The notes: generated from the letters alone by a model not told the origin. A stretch of 64,000 nucleotides of DNA from an uncultured Clostridium sp. (GCA_900553405.1 USDF01000001.1:4089-68088); one strand, 5' to 3'; numbered from the stretch's first letter, positions 1 to 9,963 are shown. Numbers and translations are program-made.

Positions 1-861
1 TTGTTATCAATTTCAATTATCATATATGCTTGGTTGAATGGACTAGAAAACAAATGGAATATAAAGACTTGTATAATATTTTCAATAGGATTAGCATTAT
101 GTGCCTTATCGTATTACAATGCATATGGTTATATATTAACAAGTGTAATTTTATTTATAGCATCATATTTTATAAATAAAAATGAAAATAACAAATTTGA
201 TTTTAAAAATATGTTTAAGAAAGGAATAATAATTGCTGGAATAACATTTTTATTATGTGGATGGTGGTTCATAAGAAATGCAGTAATTTATAAAGGAGAT
301 TTCTTAGGACTAAGTACAGAGGAAGAATATTCTGAGCAATATGCTATGGAAGAATTTAAGCCAACTAATAGAAAAACTCCACAAAACACAAATATGGGAT
401 TATTTAATATGTTATTTAAAAAAGGTTGGGTAATTGTAACATTAAAGAGTTTTGTAGGAGTATTTGGAACAATGATAATCACAATGGGAACAAAATTCTA
501 TTTACTTTACTTTGGAGTATTTGCTATTGGAATAATAGGATATATATCAAGATTTTATAAACTTAAACATATAAAAGAAGATAAAAATAAATCATTATTA
601 GAAATAATATTTGGAATAAATATTGTGATACCAATTGGCTTAAGTATATATTATTCATATTGCAATGATTTTCAACCACAAGGAAGATATATAATGCCAA
701 TGTTAATACCATTTATGTATTTTGTTGTATTAGGGTTAGAAAACATATTAGATAAATTTATAAAAAACAAAAAAGCAAAAAAAGTAGTACAAATTTTGAT
801 AATAATTATAGGAATATTATTGCCAATACATTGCCTAATAAGAATGATTCAAAAATATTAA
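1..861 (+). CDS. Membrane glycosyltransferase-like protein (DUF2142/GT39-like), 5' truncated
   Basis: The reading frame is open at the window edge, so the true start lies upstream. About seven hydrophobic segments are visible in the 286 residues. A GWWFIRNAVIYKGDFLGL-type segment near residue 82 and a QGRYIMPMLIPF segment near residue 227 are typical of DUF2142 and related C-type (lipid-linked sugar) glycosyltransferase membrane proteins. By family it would transfer a sugar from a polyprenyl-phosphate donor on the outer face of the membrane, but the catalytic N-terminus is missing here so this is inferred. It sits 22 bp ahead of wecE and probably belongs to the same glycan operon. Confidence 0.6.
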   Translation: MLSISIIIYAWLNGLENKWNIKTCIIFSIGLALCALSYYNAYGYILTSVILFIASYFINKNENNKFDFKNMFKKGIIIAGITFLLCGWWFIRNAVIYKGDFLGLSTEEEYSEQYAMEEFKPTNRKTPQNTNMGLFNMLFKKGWVIVTLKSFVGVFGTMIITMGTKFYLLYFGVFAIGIIGYISRFYKLKHIKEDKNKSLLEIIFGINIVIPIGLSIYYSYCNDFQPQGRYIMPMLIPFMYFVVLGLENILDKFIKNKKAKKVVQILIIIIGILLPIHCLIRMIQKY

Positions 862-883
862 TTATAGAAAGAGGAAAAATAAA

Positions 884-2023
884 ATGATAGGATTTAATAT
901 ACCACCAGTTATAGGAACTGAAGAAAAATATGTAAAACAAGCAATAGAAGCACATAAAATTTGCGGAGATGGAGAGTTTACAAAAAAGTGTAAAGAATGG
1001 ATGGAAAATAGATTTAAAGCGGAAGAAGTTCTTCTTACAACTTCATGCTCTAGTGCTTTAGAAATGGCAGCACTTTTGGCAGATATAAAACCAGGAGACG
1101 AAGTTATTATGCCAGCATTCACATTTGTGTCTACTGCAAATGCATTTGTTTTAAGAGGGGCTAAAATAGTATTTGTTGATATTAGACCAGATACTATGAA
1201 TATAGATGAAAAATTAATAGAAGCGGCTATTACAGATAGAACTAAAGCGATAGTTCCTGTTCATTATGCAGGTGTAGCTTGTGAAATGGATAAAATATTA
1301 GAGATTGCTAAAAAACATAATTTATTAGTAATTGAAGATGCTGCACAAGGAGTTATGGCGAAATATAAAGATAAATATTTAGGAACCATTGGAGATATAG
1401 GCTGTTATTCTTTCCATGAAACCAAAAATTATAGTTCTGGTGAAGGTGGAGCAGTAGTATTTAAAGATAATAGATATACGGAAATGGCTGAAATTATAAG
1501 AGAAAAAGGAACTAATAGAAGTAAATTTTTTAGAGGTCAAGTAGACAAATATACATGGGTAGAATGTGGATCATCATATTTGCCAAGTGATATAAATGCA
1601 GCATATTTATGGGCAGAATTAGAACAAGCAGATAGAATAAACGATAATAGACTTGATACATGGAATTATTATAATGAAAATTTAAAAATATTAGAAGATG
1701 AAGGATATATACAAAGACCTTACATTCCAGAAGAATGCAAACATAATGCACATATGTATTATATAAAAGCAAAAGATTTAGAGGAAAGAACAAATTTAAT
1801 TAAATATTTAAAAGAAAATGGAGTACAAGCAGTATTTCATTATATTCCACTTCATACTGCACCAGCAGGAATTAAGTATGGTAGATTTAATGGTGAAGAT
1901 AAATATACAACAAAAGAAAGTGATAGATTATTAAGACTACCAATGTATTATAATCTACAAAAAGAAGACGCAGAAAAAGTGGTACAAACTATAAAAGATT
2001 TTTATACAAAGAATGTTAAATAA
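884..2023 (+). CDS. wecE: dTDP-4-amino-4,6-dideoxygalactose transaminase
   Basis: PLP-dependent sugar aminotransferase of the DegT/DnrJ/EryC1/StrS family. It closely resembles enterobacterial WecE (RffA), which converts dTDP-4-keto-6-deoxyglucose to dTDP-4-amino-4,6-dideoxygalactose. Visible signatures are PAFTFVSTANAFVLRGAK (residues 77-94), the EDAAQG Asp region (151-156) and the PLP Lys181 in SFHETKN. Length 379 aa is normal. The start has an AGAGGAAAA ribosome site. It follows a membrane glycosyltransferase-like gene and is followed 24 bp later by an ATP-grasp ligase. The product is therefore probably a 4-amino sugar for a surface glycan that is modified further. Sugar specificity is inferred from similarity only. 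Confidence 0.85.
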   Translation: MIGFNIPPVIGTEEKYVKQAIEAHKICGDGEFTKKCKEWMENRFKAEEVLLTTSCSSALEMAALLADIKPGDEVIMPAFTFVSTANAFVLRGAKIVFVDIRPDTMNIDEKLIEAAITDRTKAIVPVHYAGVACEMDKILEIAKKHNLLVIEDAAQGVMAKYKDKYLGTIGDIGCYSFHETKNYSSGEGGAVVFKDNRYTEMAEIIREKGTNRSKFFRGQVDKYTWVECGSSYLPSDINAAYLWAELEQADRINDNRLDTWNYYNENLKILEDEGYIQRPYIPEECKHNAHMYYIKAKDLEERTNLIKYLKENGVQAVFHYIPLHTAPAGIKYGRFNGEDKYTTKESDRLLRLPMYYNLQKEDAEKVVQTIKDFYTKNVK

Positions 2024-2047
2024 TTTTTGTAAAAGAGGAATTTAAAT

Positions 2048-3202
2048 ATGAAGAAAATAGCGATAATTGGAGCAAATGATTTTCAAAATCCATTAATATT
2101 AAAAGCAAAAAGTTTAGGATACGAAACACATGTATTTGCATGGCAAGACGGATCTATTGGAGAAAAAACTGCAGATTATTTTTATCCAATAAGTATAGTA
2201 GAAAAAGATGAAATTTTAAAAAAGTGTAAAGAAATAGGAATAGATGCAATTGCAACAATAGCATCAGATTTAGCAACATTAACAGTTAACTATGTGGCTG
2301 AAAAATTAGGATTGCCAGGAAATTCTCTAGAATGCACTAAAAAGTCTACAAATAAATATGAAATGAGAAAGGCATTTAAAGAAACGGGAGTAGCAACTCC
2401 TGGATTTGAAATAGTATCTTCTCCTGAAGATATAGAAAAATTAAGTAATATGGAATATCCACTAATTGTAAAACCTACAGACAGATCAGGAAGTAGAGCC
2501 ATTACCAAAATTTATAAAAAAGAAGAGTTAGAAGAAGCAATTTCAAAAGCTATAGAAAATTCATTTGAGAAAAAAGCAATAGTAGAAGAATATATTGAAG
2601 GAAATGAATTTAGTGCAGAAGGAATAACATACAATGGAGAACATAAATTTCTAACAATTACAAGAAAAGCAACTACTGGAGCACCTCATTTTATAGAAAC
2701 AGGTCATATTGAGCCAGCAGGGCTTACTAAGAATATGGAAGAAAAAATTTATAATGAACTTACAAAAGCATTAACAGCATTAAAAATAACTAATAGTGCA
2801 ACACATTCAGAATTTAAAATTACACCTAACGGAGATATTAGAATAATTGAGATAGGTGCAAGAATGGGCGGAGATTGTATAGGTTCAGATTTAGTACAAA
2901 TTTCCACAGGATATGATTTTGTAAAAATGGTTATAGATGTAGCAATGGGAAATAAACCTTCATTTGAAAAGGTAACAGAGCCTAAAATAGCAGTTATAAG
3001 ATTCATATTTAATAAAAAAGACCTAGAAGATTTTGAAAGAGTAAAAAAAGAAGCACCAGAATTAATCTATTTTGTAAGCAAAATAGAAGATATTTCCTCA
3101 CACAAAGTTGTAGATAGTTCTTCAAGATTTGGATTTTATATACTTGCGTGTGAAAATAAAGAAAAGATTAGGTGGTTATTGAACGAAGATGAACAATATT
3201 AA
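2048..3202 (+). CDS. ATP-grasp domain protein (amino-acid/peptide ligase-like)
   Basis: Carbamoyl-phosphate-synthase-type ATP-grasp protein of 384 aa. An N-terminal Rossmann-like domain opens with KKIAIIGANDFQNPLIL. The ATP-grasp core contains YPLIVKPTDRSGSRAITKI (residues about 138-156), VEEYIEGNEFSAEG (about 180-193) and the Mg-binding region with IRIIEIGARMGGD (about 274-286). This family joins a carboxylate to an amine with ATP hydrolysis. Next to WecE, a plausible role is to acylate the new 4-amino group, for instance with an amino acid, but the substrate cannot be read from sequence. It overlaps the next gene by 14 bp, which indicates translational coupling. Confidence 0.65.
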   Translation: MKKIAIIGANDFQNPLILKAKSLGYETHVFAWQDGSIGEKTADYFYPISIVEKDEILKKCKEIGIDAIATIASDLATLTVNYVAEKLGLPGNSLECTKKSTNKYEMRKAFKETGVATPGFEIVSSPEDIEKLSNMEYPLIVKPTDRSGSRAITKIYKKEELEEAISKAIENSFEKKAIVEEYIEGNEFSAEGITYNGEHKFLTITRKATTGAPHFIETGHIEPAGLTKNMEEKIYNELTKALTALKITNSATHSEFKITPNGDIRIIEIGARMGGDCIGSDLVQISTGYDFVKMVIDVAMGNKPSFEKVTEPKIAVIRFIFNKKDLEDFERVKKEAPELIYFVSKIEDISSHKVVDSSSRFGFYILACENKEKIRWLLNEDEQY

Positions 3203-3620
3203 TAGTAATGGAAATTTCGAAAATATAGAAGAACAAAGAAGTTTAGAATTAAAAGATAAAAGTAATGCTAAAAAAGATAAGAAAAAATTTATTAAAAACA
3301 TTATAATACTCCAAGTAATAATTCTTATTTATACATTGTCAACAGTAACAGCAAAATTTGCATCAAATGAAGAATTCTTAAGCCTAAAATTTATATTGTT
3401 TTATGGTCTAGAAATATTTATACTAGGTGTTTATGCAATACTTTGGCAACAAATAATAAAGAAATTTGAAATATCAGTTGCGTATGCTAATAGAGCAATG
3501 TCTCTTTTATGGTCAATAGTATGGGCAATAGTATTTTTTGGAGAACAAATTACCTTAAAAAATGTAATAGGAGTAATAATTGTAATAATAGGTACAATTA
3601 TAGTGAATAGCGATGAATAG
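3189..3620 (+). CDS. Small multidrug resistance/EamA-type half transporter (subunit A)
   Basis: 143-aa protein with a charged N-terminal stretch of about 35 residues followed by four predicted membrane helices. The last helices (SVAYANRAMSLLWSIVWAI, then a GEQ turn and VIGVIIVIIGTIIV) match the EamA/SMR fold, as in EmrE and ArnE/ArnF. The start overlaps the ATP-grasp gene by 14 bp and the stop overlaps the second transporter gene by 8 bp. The pair probably forms a heterodimer. Beside a sugar aminotransferase, an ArnEF-like role flipping a lipid-linked amino sugar is more likely than drug export, but this is inference. Confidence 0.65.
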   Translation: MNNINSNGNFENIEEQRSLELKDKSNAKKDKKKFIKNIIILQVIILIYTLSTVTAKFASNEEFLSLKFILFYGLEIFILGVYAILWQQIIKKFEISVAYANRAMSLLWSIVWAIVFFGEQITLKNVIGVIIVIIGTIIVNSDE

Positions 3621-3948
3621 TTATGTGTTTTTATTAATAGCCTCTGTTTTAATAGCGTCATGCTCACAAATAATATTAAAAAAGAGTGCATCAAAAGAGT
3701 ATAGTTCAATTATTAGAGAATATTTAAATGTAAGAGTAATTGTAGGATATGGAATGATGTTTATATCTACAATACTTACAATATTTGCATTTAAAGGTTT
3801 AGATTATAAAAATGGCCCAATAATTGAATCTTTAGGATACATATTTATAATGTTTTTAAGTAGAATTTTTCTAAAAGAAAAAATAACAAAGAAAAAAATA
3901 ATAGGTAATTCGTTAATACTTTTAGGAATATTAGTATTTTATATTTAA
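3613..3948 (+). CDS. Small multidrug resistance/EamA-type half transporter (subunit B)
   Basis: 111-aa four-helix protein starting NSYVFLLIASVLIASCSQII and ending in IIGNSLILLGILVFYI. It has the size and helix layout of SMR proteins and contains a charged turn (LKEKITKKK) before the last helix, like ArnF. It overlaps subunit A by 8 bp, so the two are almost certainly co-translated. It is the last gene of the glycan operon and is followed by a degenerate repeat and a terminator. Confidence 0.65.
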   Translation: MNSYVFLLIASVLIASCSQIILKKSASKEYSSIIREYLNVRVIVGYGMMFISTILTIFAFKGLDYKNGPIIESLGYIFIMFLSRIFLKEKITKKKIIGNSLILLGILVFYI

Positions 3949-3990
3949 AAAGGACATTTTGGGACTTACTCACTTTTGCTCTTTACATAA
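3949..3990. repeat. Degenerate copy of REP-like repeat family 1
   Basis: Directly after the transporter stop codon. It begins AAAGGACATTTTGGGAC and ends TTTTGCTCTTTACATAAAA, matching in order the cleaner copies at 6571, 36369 and 48595. Substitutions in the second arm weaken the terminal hairpin. Confidence 0.6.
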
Positions 3991-4004
3991 AACTACAAAG
4001 TATC

Positions 4005-4039
4005 AATGTCAATAGGGATGCTCCTTATTGACATTTTTT
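4005..4039 (+). terminator. Rho-independent terminator
   Basis: AATGTCAATA (4005-4014) pairs with TATTGACATT (4026-4035) and is followed by a run of T. It ends the glycan operon. The stem and loop closely resemble the terminator overlapping the end of sufU at 52691. Confidence 0.85.
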
Positions 4040-4086
4040 GTGTAGTAATATAATATTAATTTAAATAGAAAAGAAAGTAGGAAAAT

Positions 4087-4962
4087 ATGAAATATATATT
4101 TATAATAAATGCTATAGCAGGTAGAGGAAGATATAAAAAGATATTACCAAATATAGAAAAAATATGTAAAGAAAGAAACATTGAATATGAAATAAGATAT
4201 ATTTCAGAAGAAAAAGATGGTTCACAAATAGCTTTAGAATACAAAGACGAAGAAAATGTAATATATGTAGTTGGTGGAGATGGAACAATAACAAGGACTT
4301 TGGCTGGTATAGTAGGAACAAAAAATAAATTAGGTGTTATTCCATCAGGTTCTGGAAATGATACGTATAGAACAATAAAAATGTTACCAGATAAAGAAAC
4401 TAAAATAGATTTAGCTAAAATAAATGATACTTATTTTATAAATGTAGCATGTACAGGTGTAGATGCTGAAGTTGCAAATAACATAGATAAATTAAGGAAA
4501 ACAAAAATTCCGACAAGTCAACTTTATAATGCAAGTATTGTGTATACGTTTGTGAATTTTAAACATAAAAGAATGAAACTTCATACAAGTATAAAAGATA
4601 TTGATTCAAAATATACAATATTAAGTATATGTAATGGCGCGTATTATGGAGGAGGATTTAATATAGCTCCAAAAGCAGAATTAACAGATGGACTTTTAGA
4701 TATTTATTATGCAGAAAAAATGTCTAAAATAAAGATGATACCGCTTCTACTAAAAATGAAAAGAGGAAAACATGAAGGAAAAAGAAAAATACATAAATTT
4801 AGGACAAATCACGTAGAAATAGATTTTGAAGAAGAAATTACATTTAATGTAGATGGAGAAAAAGTAACTAATAATCATTTTACAATAGATATTTTACCGA
4901 AAATAATTACAGTATATAATGATGATGAATTTGTTGAAGAAGTAATAAAAGGAAAAAATTAA
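4087..4962 (+). CDS. Diacylglycerol kinase family lipid kinase (YegS/DagK-like)
   Basis: 291-aa lipid kinase with the DAGK catalytic domain. It starts with MKYIFIINAIAGRG, carries the nucleotide loop VVGGDGTITRTLAG (residues about 60-73) and the substrate loop GVIPSGSGND (about 81-90), and ends with the beta-rich domain including GDGLLDIYY-like ELTDGLLDIYYA. The family phosphorylates diacylglycerol or related lipids at the inner membrane face and recycles lipid from envelope polymer synthesis. It has its own AGGAAAAT ribosome site and stands alone between two terminators. Confidence 0.85.
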   Translation: MKYIFIINAIAGRGRYKKILPNIEKICKERNIEYEIRYISEEKDGSQIALEYKDEENVIYVVGGDGTITRTLAGIVGTKNKLGVIPSGSGNDTYRTIKMLPDKETKIDLAKINDTYFINVACTGVDAEVANNIDKLRKTKIPTSQLYNASIVYTFVNFKHKRMKLHTSIKDIDSKYTILSICNGAYYGGGFNIAPKAELTDGLLDIYYAEKMSKIKMIPLLLKMKRGKHEGKRKIHKFRTNHVEIDFEEEITFNVDGEKVTNNHFTIDILPKIITVYNDDEFVEEVIKGKN

Positions 4963-5077
4963 TAATTTAGAAAAATAAATTACCAAATTGGCACGGAAAA
5001 AATGGCAAAAATATAAATTATAATATACATTTATGATAAGATAATAAGCATAAAAATAAAATGAAAGAGGGAGAATA

Positions 5078-6490
5078 ATGAGAAAAATAAAAACTTTATC
5101 AATATTATTTATAGCATGCTTATTAGCTAGTTTAATATTTCCAATGTATGTAAATAAAGTATATGCTGGAATCAAAAATGAAGTAACATTAAATTTTAAA
5201 GGTGGAACAATTCATGATGGCTATGTAGAATATAGCAAAAAAGCGAAATTACAATTATTCAAAGGAGATGAGTTAGTTACTAATATTTCAAATAATATGG
5301 TAATTGATTTAAACGAAGCAGAGTACAAGTTTGTAATTGAAGAAATTGAAGATTCAAGTCTTTCTAGTGTTAATACCCACATAAGATTAAATATTAATAA
5401 TTGGTATTACCCAATGACAACAATAGTAGGTGAAGCTAAATCTACATTCAAATTAGAATCAAGTAAATTTAGTGGAACATTAGATGTTAAATTTGTAAGA
5501 ACCAATATTGCTATTAACACAACAGTTAAAAATGTTTATAATGATATATCATCAAAAGGTGTAATAGATTTGACTAATGGTAAAGAATATGTAATAGATT
5601 TTTCTAAAACTGATGAATTGACAGAAGGATTAAAATCATTTGCAGATTTAGACAAAACACTATATTATAAGAGAAGCAATGATGGTCTATTAGCAACAGA
5701 CAATGAAAGTGAAGCTGTTATAAAGATTGTTGGAAATAGGTCAGAGAATAAAGCAATATTAACTGCAGTAAATGTTGGAACTAAAAAAAATGAAGTTTTT
5801 AAAGGATTTCATACTCAATATACAGGTTCTAAATTGAGTTTTACTGGCTCAGATGGTGAAATTTTGAATGAAACAAGATTTGATTATTATACTAGATGTA
5901 CTTATGATTACACATTTAAATATGTAAAAGAAGAAGTTAAACCAAAAGAGTATAAAGTTATTGAAGGTGCAAACCAAAAATACACAATAGATGAATCAAA
6001 AAATGCAACATTTAGAATAAATGCAGAATATAATATATTTGAAAATGGTGGAAAAGTATATGTAGATAATACTTTAGTAGATAATAACAATTATACTTCT
6101 AAATCAGGTAGCACAATAATAACTTTAAAAGATGCTTATTTAAAAACATTGTCTGTTGGAGAACATACTTTGAAAGTAGCTTTTACAGATAGTGGAGAAG
6201 CAACAACTAAGTTTGAAATAGCTAAAAAAGTAGAAGAAAATAAAGACAATAACAGCAATAATAACAATAGTAATAAAAATGATAATAACAATAATAATAA
6301 TAATGACAACAGCGATAACAACGATAATATTGATAATACTACTTCAAACACAGAAAACGAAAATAAAGAAGAAATTATCTCAAATCCAAAAACTGGAGAT
6401 AATGTAATGCTATATGTAACAATAGCAAGTGTGTCAATATTAGTTTTAGGAGCAACAACAATGGTTTCTAGAAAGAGAAAAATGAATTAA
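5078..6490 (+). CDS. Cell-wall-anchored surface protein with NPKTG sorting signal
   Basis: 470-aa exported protein. The N-terminus (MRKIKTLSILFIACLLASLI...VYA) is a clear signal peptide. The middle (about 30-385) is a beta-rich, threonine- and asparagine-containing region of unknown function. Residues about 386-430 are an Asn/Asp repeat linker with runs of N. The C-terminus has NPKTGD, a hydrophobic segment and the basic tail SRKRKMN, which form a sortase sorting signal with N in place of L. Adhesion or wall structure is a guess. No sortase gene is in this window. The gene is monocistronic with a good terminator. Confidence 0.8.
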   Translation: MRKIKTLSILFIACLLASLIFPMYVNKVYAGIKNEVTLNFKGGTIHDGYVEYSKKAKLQLFKGDELVTNISNNMVIDLNEAEYKFVIEEIEDSSLSSVNTHIRLNINNWYYPMTTIVGEAKSTFKLESSKFSGTLDVKFVRTNIAINTTVKNVYNDISSKGVIDLTNGKEYVIDFSKTDELTEGLKSFADLDKTLYYKRSNDGLLATDNESEAVIKIVGNRSENKAILTAVNVGTKKNEVFKGFHTQYTGSKLSFTGSDGEILNETRFDYYTRCTYDYTFKYVKEEVKPKEYKVIEGANQKYTIDESKNATFRINAEYNIFENGGKVYVDNTLVDNNNYTSKSGSTIITLKDAYLKTLSVGEHTLKVAFTDSGEATTKFEIAKKVEENKDNNSNNNNSNKNDNNNNNNNDNSDNNDNIDNTTSNTENENKEEIISNPKTGDNVMLYVTIASVSILVLGATTMVSRKRKMN

Positions 6491-6514
6491 AATAATAAAA
6501 AACATCAATATATA

Positions 6515-6547
6515 AAACAAGGTATATTAAATGCCTTGTTTTTTTAT
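6515..6547 (+). terminator. Rho-independent terminator
   Basis: AAACAAGG (6515-6522) pairs with CCTTGTTT (6534-6541) followed by T residues, just after the surface-protein gene. Confidence 0.85.
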
Positions 6548-6570
6548 AATATAAATGATATAAATAATGC

Positions 6571-6608
6571 AAAGGACATTTGGGGACGGGTCACATTTGT
6601 CCTTTGTA
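6571..6608. repeat. REP-like repeat family 1, intact copy
   Basis: AAAGGACA and TGTCCTTT form the inverted ends of a short element whose centre is TTTGGGGACGGGTCAC. The same unit occurs at 36369 and 48595 and, degenerate, at 3949, each time just after a gene end. Confidence 0.8.
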
Positions 6609-6761
6609 AATTGAAATATAAAAAATGAAAAATTTTGTTTCATATTATAAAAATACCTTAAATCCTGTGTTATTTAGTGTTGTTTAGTATCGTTTGACCT
6701 TTTGAAAATGAACAAAATAGCATTAAATAATATTAAACATAACTAAACGAAAAAATTAAAT

Positions 6762-6793
6762 TTGAGACTTTTATTCGTCTTAATTAGTCTCAA
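6762..6793. promoter_or_regulatory. Inverted repeat ahead of the rhuM-like gene
   Basis: TTGAGACT (6762-6769) and AGTCTCAA (6786-6793) are perfect 8-bp arms 16 bp apart, ending 31 bp before the rhuM-like start. It could be an operator or a leader hairpin. The 6611-6760 stretch in front holds only AT-rich sequence with several TTTAGT-like half repeats. Confidence 0.45.
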
Positions 6794-6824
6794 TAAAAAA
6801 TAACATATGAAAGGAGTAAAATAA

Positions 6825-7850
6825 ATGAGTAATATAACAATTGGAAATGAAAAAAATATTTTATTTTATAGTGATGAAAATGGACAAACCAAAGTAGAAG
6901 TAATTCTACAAGATGAAAATGTTTGGTTAAATGTAAATGCAATAGCTACTCTTTTTGATGTACAAAGACCTGCTATTGTAAAGCATATAAATAATATATA
7001 CAATGATGAAGAATTAAGTAGGAAATCAACTTGTTCCATTTTGGAACAAGTTCAAGTGGAGGGAACTCGAAGTGTTAAAAGGCAAAAGGAATATTATAAT
7101 CTAGATATGATTATTTCTATCGGGTTTAGAGTTAATTCTAAAAAAGCAATTAAATTTAGAACTTGGGCAAATAAGATAATTAAAGATTATATGATACAAG
7201 GTTTTGCACTTGATGATAATAGATTTATGAAATCAAGAAAATCTGATCAAGAATATTTTAAAAGATTACTTGAAAGAATAAAATTAATTCGTACTAGTGA
7301 GAGAATGTTTTATCAAAAAATTACAGATATCTTTGCTGAGTGTTCTATTGATTATGATAAAAATAGCGATATAGCAAAAGATTTTTATGCAACTATTCAA
7401 AATAAATTTCACTATGCTATTACTGGGAGTACTGCAGCAGAAATTATTTACAACAGAGTTGATAGTCAAAAAGTGAATATGGGATTAACAAATTGGGATA
7501 AATCTCCTGATGGAAAAATCTTAAAATCAGATGTTTCTGTTGCTAAAAATTATTTAGATGAAAAAGAAATAAAAAAACTAAATAATTTGGTGAACTTATT
7601 TTTAGATATTGCAGAAAATAATGCAGAAAGAAATTTATCAATGAGTATGAATGAATGGAAGAATGAAGTAGAAACATCTTTAAAATTATTTCATTATGAT
7701 GTATTGCAAGGCAAAGGAAAAATCTCTGCTGAAAAAGCAAAACAAAAAGCAGAAAATGAATATGAAAAATACAAAATTATACAAGATAAAAAATTTGTTT
7801 CTGATTTTGATAAATTACTAATTGAAACAGAAAAGATAGAAAAGCATTAG
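6825..7850 (+). CDS. RhuM family protein
   Basis: 341-aa member of the RhuM family, first named in a Salmonella pathogenicity island and common in accessory DNA of gut bacteria. The N-terminal half (VEVILQDENVWLNVNAIATLFDVQRPAIVKHI) resembles a winged-helix/Bro-N-like DNA-contact module and is followed by the family signature around IISIGFRVNSKKAIKFRTWANKIIKDYMIQGFALDDNR (residues about 102-138). Biochemical function is unknown; it often sits near toxin-antitoxin or restriction genes, none of which is seen here. The AAAGGAG ribosome site supports the start. Confidence 0.8.
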   Translation: MSNITIGNEKNILFYSDENGQTKVEVILQDENVWLNVNAIATLFDVQRPAIVKHINNIYNDEELSRKSTCSILEQVQVEGTRSVKRQKEYYNLDMIISIGFRVNSKKAIKFRTWANKIIKDYMIQGFALDDNRFMKSRKSDQEYFKRLLERIKLIRTSERMFYQKITDIFAECSIDYDKNSDIAKDFYATIQNKFHYAITGSTAAEIIYNRVDSQKVNMGLTNWDKSPDGKILKSDVSVAKNYLDEKEIKKLNNLVNLFLDIAENNAERNLSMSMNEWKNEVETSLKLFHYDVLQGKGKISAEKAKQKAENEYEKYKIIQDKKFVSDFDKLLIETEKIEKH

Positions 7851-7887
7851 AAATAATTACAATATGAATTATAAGAGGTGAATAAAA

Positions 7888-9843
7888 ATGTTTAAATTAC
7901 ACTCAGAATATAAGCCAACAGGCGACCAACCACAAGCAATAGAATACTTATCAAAAGGAATAAAAGAAGGCAAGAAGTTTCAAACATTGCTAGGAGTAAC
8001 AGGTTCTGGTAAAACTTTTACTATGGCAAATATAATTCAAAATGTACAAAAGCCTACACTTGTTTTAGCACATAATAAGACTTTAGCAGGACAACTTTAT
8101 TCGGAGTTTAAAGAGTTCTTCCCAGAGAACAATGTAGAGTATTTTGTTTCATACTATGACTATTACCAACCAGAAGCGTATATTCCACAATCAGATACTT
8201 ATATAGAAAAAGACTCCTCTGTAAATGATGAAATAGATAAACTTCGCCATAGTGCTACTGCCTCTCTTTTTGAAACAAGAGATACAATAATTGTAGCTTC
8301 TGTTTCTTGTATATATGGATTAGGAGATCCTATAGATTATGAAAATATGGCTATATCTTTAAGACCGGGTATGCAGATAGAAAGAGATAAGGTACTAAAA
8401 AAATTAGTTAATATGCAATACACAAGAAATGAATTAGACTTTAAAAGAGGTACTTTTAGAGCTAAAGGTGATATTGTAGAAATTTATCCATCAGATGAAA
8501 GTGAAACAGCAATAAGAGTAGAATTCTGGGGAGATGAAATAGAAAAAATTTCAGAAATAAATCCACTTACAGGAAAAGTGCAAGCTACAAGAAATCATAT
8601 TGTTATATTCCCAAATTCACACTATGTTACAACTTCAGATAAAATGGAAAGAGCATTAGATGCCATAGATAAAGAAAAAGAACAAAGGGTAGAATATTTT
8701 AAGTCTATTGGTAAATTAATAGAAGCACAAAGAATAGAAGAAAGAACAAATTTTGATATAGAAATGATGAAAGAAACAGGTTTTTGCCAAGGAATTGAAA
8801 ACTATTCAAGACACATAAGTGGAAGAGAGGAAGGTAGTCCTCCATTTACATTATTTGATTATTTTCCCAAAGACTTTTTACTATTAATAGACGAATCACA
8901 TGCAACAATACCACAAGTAAGAGCGATGTACAATGGAGATAGAGCAAGAAAAGAATCTTTAGTAAATTACGGTTTTAGACTTCCATCAGCTTTTGATAAT
9001 AGACCTTTAAAATTTGAAGAATTTGAACAACGAATTAATCAATGTATATTTGTTAGCGCAACGCCTGCAGATTACGAAAAAGAACATTCTAAAGATAATG
9101 TTGTAGAACAAATAATACGTCCTACAGGACTTTTAGATCCTAAAATAGAGGTAAAACCTGTAACAAATCAAGTAGATGATTTAATAGAACAAATAAGACA
9201 AACTACAGAAGCGGGAGACAGAGTATTAGTTACGACTCTTACTAAAAAAATGGCAGAAGACTTATCTAGCTATTTAGCAGGTATAGGCATAAAAGTAAAA
9301 TATATGCATTCAGATATAAAAGCATTAGAGAGAATGGAAATAATAAGAGATTTAAGACTTGGAGAGTTTGATGTTTTAGTTGGTATAAATCTTTTAAGAG
9401 AAGGTTTAGATATTCCAGAAGTTTCTTTAGTTGCTATACTAGATGCAGATAAAGAAGGATTTTTACGTTCAGAACGTTCTTTAATTCAAACTATAGGACG
9501 TGCCGCAAGAAATACCAATGGTATGGTAATAATGTATGCAGATGAACTTACAGAAAGTATGGAAAAAGCGATTTCTGAAACAAATAGAAGAAGAAAAATA
9601 CAAGAGGAATACAACAAAGAACATGGGATTGTTCCTCAAACAATAAAGAAAAATATTAGAGATACTATTAAAGCTAGCATAGTTGAAGAAGCACAGAAAG
9701 AATATAGTATAGATAAAGAAGCGGATATACAAGAAGTAATAGATAAATTAACAGATGAAATGCTAAAATATGCTTCACAAATGGAATTTGAAAAAGCAGC
9801 AGAATTAAGAGATAAAATAAAAGAATTAACAGGTGAAGTTTAA
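7888..9843 (+). CDS. uvrB: Excinuclease ABC subunit B
   Basis: 651-aa UvrB, the damage-verifying helicase of nucleotide excision repair. Walker [11 protein letters not shown] lies at residues about 38-47. The beta-hairpin region [20 protein letters not shown] is at about 92-111, the DEXH-like LLIDESH at about 335, motif [11 protein letters not shown] at about 534, and a C-terminal UVR domain ([16 protein letters not shown]) binds UvrC. Length is normal. An AAGAGGTG ribosome site precedes the start. uvrA is also in the window but not adjacent. Confidence 0.97.
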   Translation: MFKLHSEYKPTGDQPQAIEYLSKGIKEGKKFQTLLGVTGSGKTFTMANIIQNVQKPTLVLAHNKTLAGQLYSEFKEFFPENNVEYFVSYYDYYQPEAYIPQSDTYIEKDSSVNDEIDKLRHSATASLFETRDTIIVASVSCIYGLGDPIDYENMAISLRPGMQIERDKVLKKLVNMQYTRNELDFKRGTFRAKGDIVEIYPSDESETAIRVEFWGDEIEKISEINPLTGKVQATRNHIVIFPNSHYVTTSDKMERALDAIDKEKEQRVEYFKSIGKLIEAQRIEERTNFDIEMMKETGFCQGIENYSRHISGREEGSPPFTLFDYFPKDFLLLIDESHATIPQVRAMYNGDRARKESLVNYGFRLPSAFDNRPLKFEEFEQRINQCIFVSATPADYEKEHSKDNVVEQIIRPTGLLDPKIEVKPVTNQVDDLIEQIRQTTEAGDRVLVTTLTKKMAEDLSSYLAGIGIKVKYMHSDIKALERMEIIRDLRLGEFDVLVGINLLREGLDIPEVSLVAILDADKEGFLRSERSLIQTIGRAARNTNGMVIMYADELTESMEKAISETNRRRKIQEEYNKEHGIVPQTIKKNIRDTIKASIVEEAQKEYSIDKEADIQEVIDKLTDEMLKYASQMEFEKAAELRDKIKELTGEV

Positions 9844-9891
9844 TTGGGTAAGAATAAGGATTTTTAATAAAGGCGTTAAAATAATTATTAT

Positions 9892-9940
9892 AAAAATAGA
9901 AAGTTGGAAACAAATTAAAGTGACCAACTTTCTATTTTTT
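9892..9940 (+). terminator. Strong terminator after uvrB
   Basis: AAAAATAGAAAGTTGG (9892-9907) is fully complementary to CCAACTTTCTATTTTT (9924-9939), giving a 16-bp stem ending in T residues. Confidence 0.9.
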
Positions 9941-9963
9941 CATATTATAGATTAGGTGGTTTT

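Noticed and set aside
6240..6345. Low-complexity AAT/AAC repeat as a microsatellite or CRISPR-like array
   Set aside because: It codes for the Asn/Asp linker of the NPKTG surface protein, and the units are not regular. No CRISPR array or cas gene was seen in the window.
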